Assembly (NCBI RefSeq): GCF_000512585.2
Contig: NC_089245.1
Span: 186,001 to 250,000 of the forward strand
Reading direction: 5' to 3'
Source: Kwoniella bestiolae CBS 10118
Lineage: Eukaryota > Basidiomycota > Tremellomycetes > Tremellales > Cryptococcaceae
Length of the DNA stretch: 64,000 nt
Shown here: positions 33,110 to 44,300 of the stretch, piece after piece
How the letters are laid out: each line of letters opens with the position of its first letter
Numbering within the stretch: position 1 is the first letter of the stretch
Notes under the pieces: model-generated
Seen by the model: only the letters and a program-made list of their open reading frames with translations
What the model was told of the DNA's origin: nothing
The model's database searches: none
Position numbers and translations under genes: made by a program

Positions 33110-34946
33110 CTGCTAGGGCAATATCAGACTATGACGCTGACAGGTCACAACACACGTCATCTCAGAATCATCCCGTACATCTCAAACGCATAACCACATC
33201 TTAAGCGACATTCTTAACATGCTCATACAGTGTCTCGAAAAGGGAATTGCAAATACTCGACGGAACAGGCGTCTCACCTAGCTATGACAGATAGTTTCTG
33301 TATCACCTTCCCTTTCTTATGAACAAGATCAGTATCGTTGCTACGTCATACATGCTCCTAACTTTGTAGGGATCCACAGGACTTGATTCGATGATGCTGT
33401 ACATTTCCTTTCGGACGTAGCATTGAGGAAACCCCAACTTCGTACTGTACATCCCCTCAAAGGGCTATTTACAATCGTTGAGGCAGTGCAACCCCTTGCG
33501 TCTCCTTTGAGCCTCCTAGCTTGAACGCAAAAGCCTGGGCATCGGTGAGTCCGGATCGAGTCAAACATGCTTTCATTGACGAAAGAAAGCAGTGCTATAT
33601 TTCTGGACTTGATCTGGACTTGATCTCGCCATTATCTTCGTTGAAGATGACAAATCGTGGTATCCTGATCTTTTGGATGACGACGAATATGGAATGTCAA
33701 GCAGAACCGAGACGGACGGTGATAAGTGCGTCAGACAGAGCATCATCATGATGCAGATCGACTGGGTTGCTGGCAAACTGTTATATCGACGGATATATGC
33801 ACTTTGTCAGGTGCTTCTTGTATCAGATGGGACAGATCTTGATGACAGCCCGCTTTGAAGAAATGGCAAAGCCGTTAACGAATACCCGTACTGCAGTCCT
33901 TTTCAGGTGGTTCCCATTATGGGTTGGGAAACGGACTACCCTCGCGTATTACCATAGGTGATATCCACGTCTGACAAGTCAGCGTCAAGATCCAATTCAC
34001 ACATATGTGAACCAGAGACACCTTCATTCAAATTTGATCAAAATCGAATAAGGATACCTCTTTGAAGATGTTCGTGCTGCCAAATCGCGTTCCTAGAGTC
34101 TTCTCAAATGAGATTGACTTCTCGACGAGTTCATACAGGATGTCATATCAATCACTTTCCTGTGGCCGCTCTGTAGCGCAGAGTAATTGGACGGGACCAC
34201 AAACTGCGTACAGTGCAAGGAACATATCAGTCTTAATCTGAGGCCTAATGTCTTTGTCACAGATCATAGTACTTGGACCAGTTCAGGGTAGAAGTCGGGG
34301 CGAAGAAAAGAGAAGGGAGATGAATCTCCCTGAAGCTGGAGAAAGTGAGGATCGATATGCGGTATGCGGCATGGCACATCAGAAAAGAAAAAACAAAAGC
34401 AGATAAGATGAGCTGGCTGTGTCGGAGAGAAGACGATATATGGAGGTTCATGCGAGCGAAACGAGAATTGAAGGCATACAATTAATGGAGACTTGTACTT
34501 TTTCAGAGAACAGACAAGTAGTCGATTTGCAATCGTTTCTTGTTTTCTCAAAAGCAGATATACAAAACTGAACATGTAGTCCCTATCATAGATCAGCACA
34601 AATACTATATGCACGTTGGATCCTTTCGTTCTACAGTGTTTGGGAGAGAGTTTGCACTACCGCCGTTGACGATTAGCAATTCCCGAACCGTGTACTTCCT
34701 GACAGTACATTCATCGACATTACACATCCTTTAGAGGATACGAAGGATAGCAAATTAAACCAGTCCGAATGACAATGGTCTCCATCTATAGGAGGGAGGC
34801 CAGAAATTCATATACCTTTCAGTTGATCATGCATAACGAGACGAACTACAGTATCTGGGCTGTTACTTCTACGCCTGTGTTCAAAATACTGTATGTACAT
34901 CCACAGACACTTAGGCAATGCTGTTGTAGGTACGTGGGCTTTTGCC
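33110..34946. other. intergenic with a probable decayed WWxD copy, about 1.8 kb
   Basis: On the minus strand at about 33595-33765 a frame with a stop in the middle reads ALITVRLGS, stop, then RFVIFNEDNGEIKS, resembling the second half of copies 2 and 4. A TACTGTACA lies at 33443-33451. Nothing else recognised up to 34946. Confidence 0.35.
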
Positions 34947-35702
34947 TCAAGGGCGCAGCTCCCATTCCATCTGACCGAGTGCTCGAATCTTAACAGGGTC
35001 AAGGTTGGGGAGCAAGTACGTCGAGCCATCGGTATGTTCGATGGTATTACCCTGAGGATCCAGTATAGCACCCCTAGGCATCGGTATATACTCGGCATCC
35101 TCGGGGGAATCCACTAAGTCGAACAAAGTGTCGTGCTTCAGACGAGTCACTCCTTGTTCGGAGTAAATCACATCTGAATCTTGCCACCAAGGAGAAGGTG
35201 TCAGATCACGAAGGAAGTATTGGGAGCCATCAAAATGGGTTATCAATGTATCAGTTGCAGGAGTGATTTCACACTTGTATGGCAGACCGACGGTCCTCCC
35301 AGATTTGACATGGCTGAAGCTTGTGGTATTATACAGGCGGGTCTTTCCTTCTGATGTTACCTCGATGAAGCGTGAATCTTTCCATCAAGGAAGGTATTCG
35401 AGGTTACGAATCAGGTAAGAATATCCATCAGTGTGGTAAATCTCCGTATCAGCTACAGGAAAGAATGTGCCATATTGCGGCAGTTCGATGGTCCTCTCGG
35501 AATTGGCCACTTTGAAACTGGTGCGGTACCTTAGTTCAGCGTCTCCCCCGATTAAGCTCGGATCTCGCCACCAGGGCGTGCTATCATTGCTTTCAGCATT
35601 GGAAGCAGGGGTAGCACCGGAAGTGCTCTCTTCAGAGGACACCGTGCCGTTTGTCCCTAGATCAGCGTACGACGCTACCATTCGAGTCAGCCCTTTGGTC
35701 AT
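34947..35702 (-). pseudogene. three-repeat WWxD gene interrupted by an in-frame TGA
   Basis: The frame from the ATG at 35702 covers a polar leader and repeat 1 (TPWWRDPSLIGG ... IYHTDGYSYLIRNL). It stops at TGA 35387-35385, where repeat 2 begins. The same frame continues without another stop through repeat 2 (WKDSRFIEVTSEGKTRL ... THFDGSQYFLRDL) and repeat 3 (SPWWQDSDVIYSEQG ... HTDGSTYLLPNL) to a TGA at 34949-34947. The three units are 62-66 residues each. The stop stands exactly where the other two repeats have the first Trp of WW, one base from TGG. With nothing else damaged, this is either a very young pseudogene, an allele, or readthrough. The start may lie upstream. Confidence 0.6.
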
Positions 35703-36401
35703 ACTGGTGATAGGACTTCACGATCGTAACAAGCATAATGAGCCACTTAACTTGTGCGGATGGAATCGGTAGTAGCATCACTATAAGCTTGCAATTCGTA
35801 TGAAAGTCAATGATGTTGTACTTTAAAAGGAAGATAACTCAAAGCTTTGTCGGGGCACGCTATTTATGCCCTTTCGTTTGACAGACAGTCTCCGCTCGAA
35901 TGATCAGACACGCTCCGCCTTGCTTGGTGGATCCTTTCAACGAGACTCACCTACATCATCCTGACAACAACACAAAGGTGGCCTTCCCTTGAGTTGCGCT
36001 CCATTATACGAGGATAGGCAGTGCGCGATCATGTAATTTCTCTTACGAGCAGCTTGAGTTCTTCAAAGATGACGTCGGGACAATATCTTAGGTCATTTGC
36101 CTTCCCGAGGGCATGTCCGATCTCATCGGGGTCTGGAGGTGACTAGGTATTAGATGGGTAACATGCAGCCCATGACAATCTCATCGCCACAGTATCCCAG
36201 ATGAGACATACGTTTATAGTATTATTCATAAGTAATACAATGTATAAAATCAAGGATATGATGCAAACCTAATTATACAAAACCCATAAGAACTTATCCG
36301 AAAAATCCAATCAAGATCAGACTTTTATTCCGTATACTACTATTGTCCATCAGGACTGATTACTCAAGTCCGATAATGCGAGTTACAATCCAAAATTAAG
36401 A
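35703..36401. other. intergenic, three-repeat gene to FRE
   Basis: Contains GGCATAAATAGC (minus strand, 35859-35870), a probable TATA box for the three-repeat gene. AT-rich between 36205 and 36330. No gene seen. Confidence 0.5.
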
Positions 36402-39239
36402 TTACGCTCCGAGCGTCTCCTCAAAGAAATCTATACTTCCCAAGCCCTCCATACAAGACCTCAAATTTGATGCTTCCTTTATGGCAGCTTTGGACGCTTG
36501 GAGTAGCTGCACTGGACCGCACACTGTGTTTGATTATGACAATTAGCACGAATCCATAACACTCCCTCCCATTCCCTACCTTAGACTGAACTAGGTCATG
36601 GATGGACAAGTCCCAACTCACCAGAAACATTCATCGGTCCTTCCGAAGCCTCCGCGTCCTGCTTTACGATCTTCCCCAAATTCGCTCTCCCCTTCCTCCA
36701 ATGCACCTTCTCAGCCGTCTCGGCCGTCAGTCCAAATCGACCCAGCACGACCTGTCGTTTCGGTAACAGTATCGGCTCGTCTCGCGATTCCACAATGGGA
36801 GTGGCGGGCGTACATGTCCGACATCCATCATCCCATTGTTCTTGTGTTTGTGCCTGTTCTCTCAGCTGCAGGATCCTTGGTCCGATCTGATGGAGAGTTT
36901 GGTTGACTTCGTTCAAGTGGATATCCAATTCAGGAGGCCAAGGTTCGTCAGATGAATGGGTTTTCGTAACGTATATGTCTATTGTGATTTCCAGGTCACT
37001 CTGGATATCCAACGAATCATGTATACCCTGATTGAGCAATGGGGCGATCCACTCGATATCTTCTGAATGCCTTATGTGCCATACGAGGTGGAGCTTCTTG
37101 ACTGCTGATTTGCCTTTTCGCAGATTCTGAAGTATCTGTAGGAAATGTCCTAGGACGAAGGTGACTCCTGTACCTCCTGCTAGAAGTAGGACGGTAGAGT
37201 ATGAATCCAACGAGTGAGGATAGCCGTATGGACCTTCAATGTATAGTGGTATATCGGTAGAGAGGTCGGACGACAGGGCTGTGCGAAGTCGTTTGGTGAA
37301 GCCTGAGTATGTCACAGACAAGTGTTAGATCTTAGACTTATCGTAGGGGAACATGCGATATACTTACCGCTATGCACTCGCACCAGGAAGTAAGCTTCAT
37401 TCGTCACTTCGGTCGGTACATTGGCTATCGAGAAAGGGTGTGATTCATGGGGCATGCCCGATATAGACGGGGCAGAGATGAATCTATGTAGCAATTATGA
37501 ATACATTAGCTACCACCCATCTATTCATTCCTGACCAGAGTTGTCGGACGAATTGTGTAAAAGCGCACTCACGCATGCTGTCCAGCTCTCCAATGAAAAT
37601 TATCCCTCCGTATCGTTATCCGCATCACATCGTGATCCAGCAATTCTATCTTACAATCACCGCTCGTGCTCCATTTTCGGGGGTTATGGAAATTATTCTG
37701 ATATATCACTTGGGCGAAACGCAATAGTCGATCGAAGATCCAGATGACCATTGCGGGCTGTAAGGTATAGCTGCGTGGTCAGTACGACTAATCGCGAAAT
37801 AGCGGAGGGAGGGAATAGTCTACTCACTATAACCCACTGTCCAAGCCATCTCCAATGGAACCAGGCTCCGACAAGGTACATGCTGTGTGTTCAAGGTGAT
37901 TGATTAGCTATCTCCGCTTGAACGGGTTCTGAGATCAATCGACCAGCTGAGCACTTACATAGTGAAGATGATATGCGAAGCCAAGAAAAACTCGTACGCC
38001 GCCCTCCGTATAAATCTGAAACTCGTCACCCAGAGCATGGTGAATCCGAAAAGAGCAGCGATACCCTACCAAAGAGATTACGATTCCTTATTAGCTTGAC
38101 GTCGTTTTTGCTTGGATAGAGTTACGGTGACGACGGGGTGATAATTGTGTTATGATACAGGTTGACCTCAACTCACACATAACAGGTATTGTCTAAAATC
38201 CCTAGCTGCCCAGACCCTAGGTGTCCACAGTATCGCATGACCCCAGCTCGTCAACAGACATATCCTCGAACTCGCGCGATGTAGGTAGTTTAGTTTTTGA
38301 TAGGTGATCCCTGTAAGAGATGAGATGGGATTGTTCTTGCTGACTAGCAGGAGAATTATAGGTAATTGGGAGAAGGACTAGACGAGAGTAGAGAGATCGG
38401 ATCAGCCTCTTTCCTAGTGCCCACTTGAATCGTAGATGCAAGTTTTACGTTGACTCACCATTATACCGAATCTATTTGCGATATTATCGTTTCGTAAAGG
38501 GAACCAAGCTGTATCAGATGAGATGGATTAGTTTTCTCCCCTTTCCTTCACTATGAGAAAACCTGGAAGAGGTAAGCCAACACTTACAATCCGTCAGATG
38601 TAAGCACAGATACATATACACCGTACAATACACCACCGTGAACAACGCATCCATATAAGTCTCAGGACCGTACAACCACCAAGGGAAACTCGAGAGATAC
38701 ATCCTATTCCTAAAACTCGCTGATAATCCCGTTGTCACTCTTCTAAATATATTCGGCTTTACTTTGTCCGTTATGATTGTTCGTGAAGATGTGGACGGCT
38801 GTAATGGTTGATGTTCATCTCCATCTTCGTCACCCTCATTCGTCGATATGGGTTTATAGCTTGAGATCGAACTTTCGTTCATCCGCTGTATATACCTTCT
38901 CTTCCTATATCGATGTTTGATCTGGCGATAGGCATGACATATAACCATGAGCCCGAAGACACCCAGGATCCAATACCAGCTATAAGGCATCACGTAGGCT
39001 TTGTACATCAAAGGCCCTTCTTGGTGCTTGTGCCCGTGTCCGTGGACTGGGAGGGTGGTGGTCGTGGGTCCATTGCCGTGACTGAAGGATGAGGAGGGGT
39101 CAATCGACAATGCGGAGGAGATATCTGAAGGTGCCGAAGGAGAGGCAGAGGGAGAGGGAGTGATGGTGAGTGTCACTGGGATGTCGGGGGATGGGGTGGG
39201 CATGATGAATGTTCGCTGGGGGTCTGGGGGAGCTATCAT
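36402..39239 (-). CDS. ferric reductase transmembrane component (FRE family)
   Basis: Complement join 36402..36523, 36622..37302, 37368..37483, 37573..37757, 37828..37882, 37959..38065, 38177..38377, 38459..38508, 38588..39239; 722 residues. It passes electrons from NADPH via FAD and heme across the plasma membrane to reduce extracellular Fe3+ for uptake. Seen: a Ser/Pro-rich N-terminus with HGHGHKH at 66-72; a membrane span at about 84-104; the heme region (TGITYQKLNYLHRASSR, then AAYEFFLASHIIF); the FAD-binding HPFSI after GQHAF; NADPH-binding LLLAGGTGVTF; and VCGPVQ near the C-terminus. Nine exons join in phase. Which FRE paralogue it is cannot be told. The gene is divergent from the methyltransferase at 40291. 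Confidence 0.93.
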
Positions 39240-40290
39240 TTTGGTGATTTTGTTTAGCTATAGCCTCGAGGGGTGATGAGTAGGTGATGTGGGTTTGTGA
39301 AACGCCATTACACAGGCGTGACAAGGTGAATGGGTGTGGTGTTTTGCAATGATGGTATGTACAGAGAGGTCGTTGGAGGTTTACAGGAAGGGAAGCGATA
39401 TGTGGGGCAGAATGATGATAACAAAGTTGACAGATACATAAAATTCTTTCGATAATCGATGAATGGATGATTGAATCTCACTCTTACTCACCATATGAAG
39501 CGCCATATCTCAGCATACCATCCCCTCCAGATCCTACTAGGTGAGAAAGTTAATCAGACTGTGCTGAACTACTCTCGACCGAAATTGTCTGATCCGAAAG
39601 CGAAAGTGGAAAAGGAAAAAAGAAACAGGCGCGGGAAGGGAGCACGCTGTGGTGTGATCGTAGTGTAATCTGATAAGCCAAAGGTACTGCGGGGAGTACC
39701 ACCAGGTGATTGGTTGTAAGACGAGTGAAAGAATGAAACGTGATGGTGTGATGTGAGCAAGGTGAGAACGAAAAGAGAGAAACTTTCGGCCGGTTTACGA
39801 TGATTGGATTATTGGATTATTATCTGATAAAATGCAGCACAGAGTGGGATGAGGTATGAGCTTAAAACTATGTCATGACAAAATTCAGGGTAACTATCAT
39901 AAGTACCAGTACCAATAAACAAATCCAATTACAGTATCAAAGTCAGATTTTGGTTAAGCGCCAGGGGCGAGAGTGAGAGAGAGCCATGCGGTTCGTATTG
40001 GCGACTCGCATTCTTCAAGACTCGCTCTCAAGCTTGCTTGGCTTGGCCGTACTAGAGTAGTGTCGGTCGTGGTCGCTACTCATACTATACTACCGCCCTG
40101 TTTATCTGATACGATATCACACACAAAGAGCGAGAAAAGGAAAAATTCATTTCGACCGATCGGCCCAATTCGGCAATCACATCACTTCGTGCGCCAAGAT
40201 AGTCAAATCACAGGTGTCAGCTGAGATACAGGTCAAGTCCAATTGAATCACCAAGCCATATTTCACATGATTAAGAATCACTCAACTATC
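39240..40290. promoter_or_regulatory. divergent promoter, FRE and methyltransferase
   Basis: About 1 kb without a gene. Contains the perfect GATA palindrome TTATCTGATAA at 39820-39830 and other GATA cores (TGATAA near 39671, TCGATAATCG near 39451). Iron genes in Cryptococcus are controlled by the GATA factor Cir1, so these are candidate sites, by inference only. Confidence 0.45.
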
Positions 40291-41130
40291 ATGCCCACCC
40301 CGACAGACTTTTCATCACCTCTATACTGGTCAAATCGATTCGAGTCTGAAAATTCCTTCGAATGGTTGATCTCGGACGAAGACCTTCTCCCATTTATACA
40401 AGAGAGTTTACCATCAAGCTTCGCAGATGACCAGAAAGAAGACACGGAAGATGTCCTAAATATACTGCATTTCGGATCTGGGACTTCATCGCTCGGTCCA
40501 TCCTTCCAACATCACCTAGATACAAGACAGAAAGGGAAGGGAAAGGCAAAGCAGGTACAGGTGTATGATTCGGACTATGTGCCCACTCCAACAACAACAT
40601 CGAGCTCGGTCGTACCGTTCCTTCTTTTGGATGTTCTATCGCTCTCATCTCTTATGCAGAACCTACCGGGAGGAGGGGAGGAGAAATGGAATTTGGTGAT
40701 TGATAAATCGACGTGCGATGCTATTTCCTGTGGAGGTGCTCTGTCCATCGACGGCCCGTCTATCTTTGAAGTTGGGTTAGACGAAGAAGGAAGGGTCATT
40801 GCATCAATATCAGACCCGATAGAAAGGTTGTTATACAACCTATCGCAAGTCACTCAAACAGGAGGAAGGTGGATATCCATCTCATACTCTTCGAATCGGT
40901 TTGACAACTACCTATCGGATTGGCCATCAGCACATAAGCAGGAGCATGAGAAAGGGCATGGAGACAACGAGAAGGAAATCAAATACGGATGGATTCTACT
41001 CAAAAGACAGATGATCTCAACAACCTACATACCTAGTGGTAGAGTTGTCAAAGATCCTAGAACAGGTGAAGAGAGGGTGGTACATGAGCCCGAGACGGGC
41101 GTGTGGATGTATGTGCTAGAGAGGGTGTAG
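40291..41130 (+). CDS. METTL13-like SAM-dependent methyltransferase
   Basis: A single exon; 279 residues from the ATG at 40291, or 287 from the ATG at 40267. Seen: the N-terminal YWSNRFESENSFEWL, then ILHFGSGTSSLG (a SAM-binding motif I of the eEF1A methyltransferase type, with F-G-S-G for the usual G-C-G), and NLVIDKSTCDAI, which matches the DK-x-T-x-D signature of METTL13/EFM-type enzymes. The C-terminus is polar with an RQM...YVLERV ending. The likely activity is protein lysine or N-terminal methylation; the substrate is not visible. Motif I is less canonical than usual, so activity is not certain. Confidence 0.7.
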   Translation: MPTPTDFSSPLYWSNRFESENSFEWLISDEDLLPFIQESLPSSFADDQKEDTEDVLNILHFGSGTSSLGPSFQHHLDTRQKGKGKAKQVQVYDSDYVPTPTTTSSSVVPFLLLDVLSLSSLMQNLPGGGEEKWNLVIDKSTCDAISCGGALSIDGPSIFEVGLDEEGRVIASISDPIERLLYNLSQVTQTGGRWISISYSSNRFDNYLSDWPSAHKQEHEKGHGDNEKEIKYGWILLKRQMISTTYIPSGRVVKDPRTGEERVVHEPETGVWMYVLERV

Positions 41131-41391
41131 AATAAGGTCAGAAGGGATAGAAGGATCTCACCTAGGTTGAGTAGGAGGGTTTGTAATTTGAAGGACCTTG
41201 CATACACCTGCAATTAAGTTATACCTGATCATGTTACATGACATGACACGACATGACGATACGTCAATATGCATATAATACAATCATATCACTTCTATTC
41301 TAATGACAGAAAAACATCTCCCACTGATCACATAACCTAATGCAACTACATTTACATACAATCTCCATCTCACCTATACCACACGTCTACG

Positions 41392-44300
41392 TTATATAGG
41401 TAATCCATCAGGTCCCAACGCAATCTTGACTTTCTTCTTCTGCGGCTTCTTTGCGCTTGAGCCTGTCACCCGTACAATACACATCAGCAATGTCCACCTA
41501 CTTCTACACCACCTTGGGTGGGTGGGGTGGGGTGAAACCGAAATATTAACGGAACCAAACTCACCCTCAGGAACACCCTTCCTCTTAGTATTACTCTTCT
41601 TCTTCCCCTCTCCTCCTCCTGCCTTCGGTGTACCCGTACCCGTCCCAGTCCCACCATTAGAGCTCGGCTCATCCCCGAAATCCTCATCCTCATTATTACC
41701 CGTTCCCTTATTCGGATTCCTAAAGAAACCCTCATCATCATCGTCCATGTCCAACGCAAGACTATCCCCAAAGCCACTTCGTCCACTTCTACCATTATTG
41801 AAAGCGGGCGCGACAAACCCATGAGCCTCGGCCTGTCTTCGTTTCGCAACACTTTCTGCTAACTCCTCGTCATCCATGAACAAGCTTGCAATCTCCGATG
41901 GTTTCGCAACGTCCGAGATGGACTTTGTACCGACCACAATATCTTGGACATCTTTCTTCGCTCGTGCCATTTTCAAAATCCGCTCTTCGATGGTTCCTCG
42001 CGAGATGAGTCGGTACACTGTGACTTGTTTGGTCTGGCCTACTCGGTGGGCTCGGTCCATTGCTTGAGCGTCGGATGAAGGGTTCCAATCGTGGTCGTCT
42101 GGTGGTGTATATGAATATTAGCATGTGTACCCTTTCTCTTTCTCTCTCGTGCAAATGATTGAATTGTTGGTGGCCATGAAGGTGGTGAGGTGACTCGACA
42201 TCCCACTCACAGAAAATAACCGTATCAGCAGCCGTCAAATTAATACCCAATCCACCCGCCCGAGTACTCAAACAGAATACGAATATGTCGGGGCTAATGT
42301 ACGTAGAACAGTATCAGCATCTGCTCCATTATCATGCAAGTCATCCCATGTCAAGTCAAGAGAGAAACCAGGGAAGAAGGAAAGATAAGACCCACTTAGT
42401 CTGCCAAGAAGTCACCATATCCCTCCTCTCCCCAATCGGCGAACTTCCATCCAACCTAAGATACTTGTACTGCCTAAAGATCAGATACTCCTCTATGAGA
42501 TCCATCATCTTGGTCATTTGGAAATACAATAACACCCTATGACCACCATCCTTGAGCTCTCGAAGAAGATCATCCAACCTCGCAAGTTTCGCCGAATCCA
42601 CGACTAATCGCTTGGTAGGTGGGATCCTAAGTGTTGAAATGGGTAACTGATCGGTTGGAGTGGATCCGACCAACCCTCTTGGAGGGAGGTCATTCCTGGA
42701 TAGGTGGGTTAGACGTTGTAGGGAAAGGGGATCATCAAGTTCAGAGGGCGGTAGACCATATAACACTTCGCGGGATAGGGGATCATCTAGTAATACTTGG
42801 TCTTGATAGTTGAGGTAAGACCGATTGGATATTACCGGTTTGATCAGGGGCGCAACCACATGATCAGAAGCGAATCTTGCGTCTGTCCGAGATAGGAATG
42901 ATTTATTCCATACTTGCGTTGTTATCTCTCTAAGGGGTATACCGTCGGAAGAAGCAGCATGAGGTATCTTGACGGGAATGTTGAATCGCTTTTTGCTTGA
43001 CGGTGCTGAGAAATCGTTCTCATCGACATAAGGACTATCCACCACTTTCTTGTTTGTCGTTGTCGACTCCTGTAAGAGAGATACCAAAGGATGGGATCTT
43101 GCAGATTTGGAGACATCCGAAGGCGATTTATCAAGTATCTTGATGAATCCGTATTCACCATGATTGGATTTCGATTGTGACGATATCCAATCTTCATTCC
43201 AGATATTCATCAGATTCCTCAAGACGTACGTATCGCTCCCCGCCAAACTCTCTTCACTAGGTCTATCGACTTTGCCTCCGTCGGTCCACAAGATCTTCGG
43301 TAAGTTGACCTCGATGGGGTTCTTGGCTGAGTCGGGGAGGTAGAGTTGATCCCCTTCCCTAGCAAGATTTCCAGACTGAGAGAAACTGCCAAACATGTAT
43401 GGCGAGACTACGTCGGCTCGTTCGAATAGGTCTGGGTGATTACACACTTTTCGGAATTGCATGACCAAGTTCATCAGGTTCTTAGCGCCTGAAGTATCCG
43501 TTGCGTTATTGGCTTGGGCGATAAGGTCGGATATGGACACGCGCTGTCGGAGGGCTTTATAGATGTTTCGTTGACGTTGGGATAGGTCCACGAGAAGATC
43601 GATCTCGATCTATTGGTTGTGAGCACGTTAGTGATGCATTGTCTGGATTTGGTGCGAGACCCACCTTATCACCCAACTCCTTCTGCACATGCTTCTTGAC
43701 TCGTCGCAACATAAAAGGCTTTAAGATCATATGTAATCTCTTTAGTTGTTCAGGTTTGAGCGAGCCACCAGAACCACCAGCAGCATTTTCGATGTCTTTC
43801 GAGAACCATTCTGAAAATTCTTCGTGTGAGTCAAACAAGGAAGGCATGATGAAGTGGAGTAAGGCCCAAAGTTCTGACAAAGCGAGTGAAGTCAGCTACT
43901 ATTCTATACTTCCAATCGGGAGATTATGGATAGCTTACCGTGCATCGAGTTCTGAATGGGTGTACCAGTCAAAAGCAGCCTATTTCGACAATGTAGCGAT
44001 AACAAGGATTTCCACCTGGCACTGGAAGACGATTTGATAGCTTGCGCTTCATCTAAAATCATATATTGCCATTTCATCCCTTGGAGGTATTTCTCATCTT
44101 GCACGGCCTAAGTAGTATGAAAAACATCAGTTGCACACCCCCTTCACCGACAACAGTCTCGAGACTATCTATGGTATGTCGCCGTCCCATCTCATCTGGA
44201 TACAAAAGGAAAAACAACTCACCAGCTGATAACTGGTAACCAGAATATGAAACGGCGAACTCTCATTAAACGTCTGATTCTTCCTTGACCAGATCCTTCT

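Noticed and set aside
34257..34614. A hydrophobic minus-strand open frame of 116 codons
   Set aside because: Phe/Leu-rich because of T-rich DNA, no homologous motif, no promoter or splice support, and out of step with the WWxD repeats.
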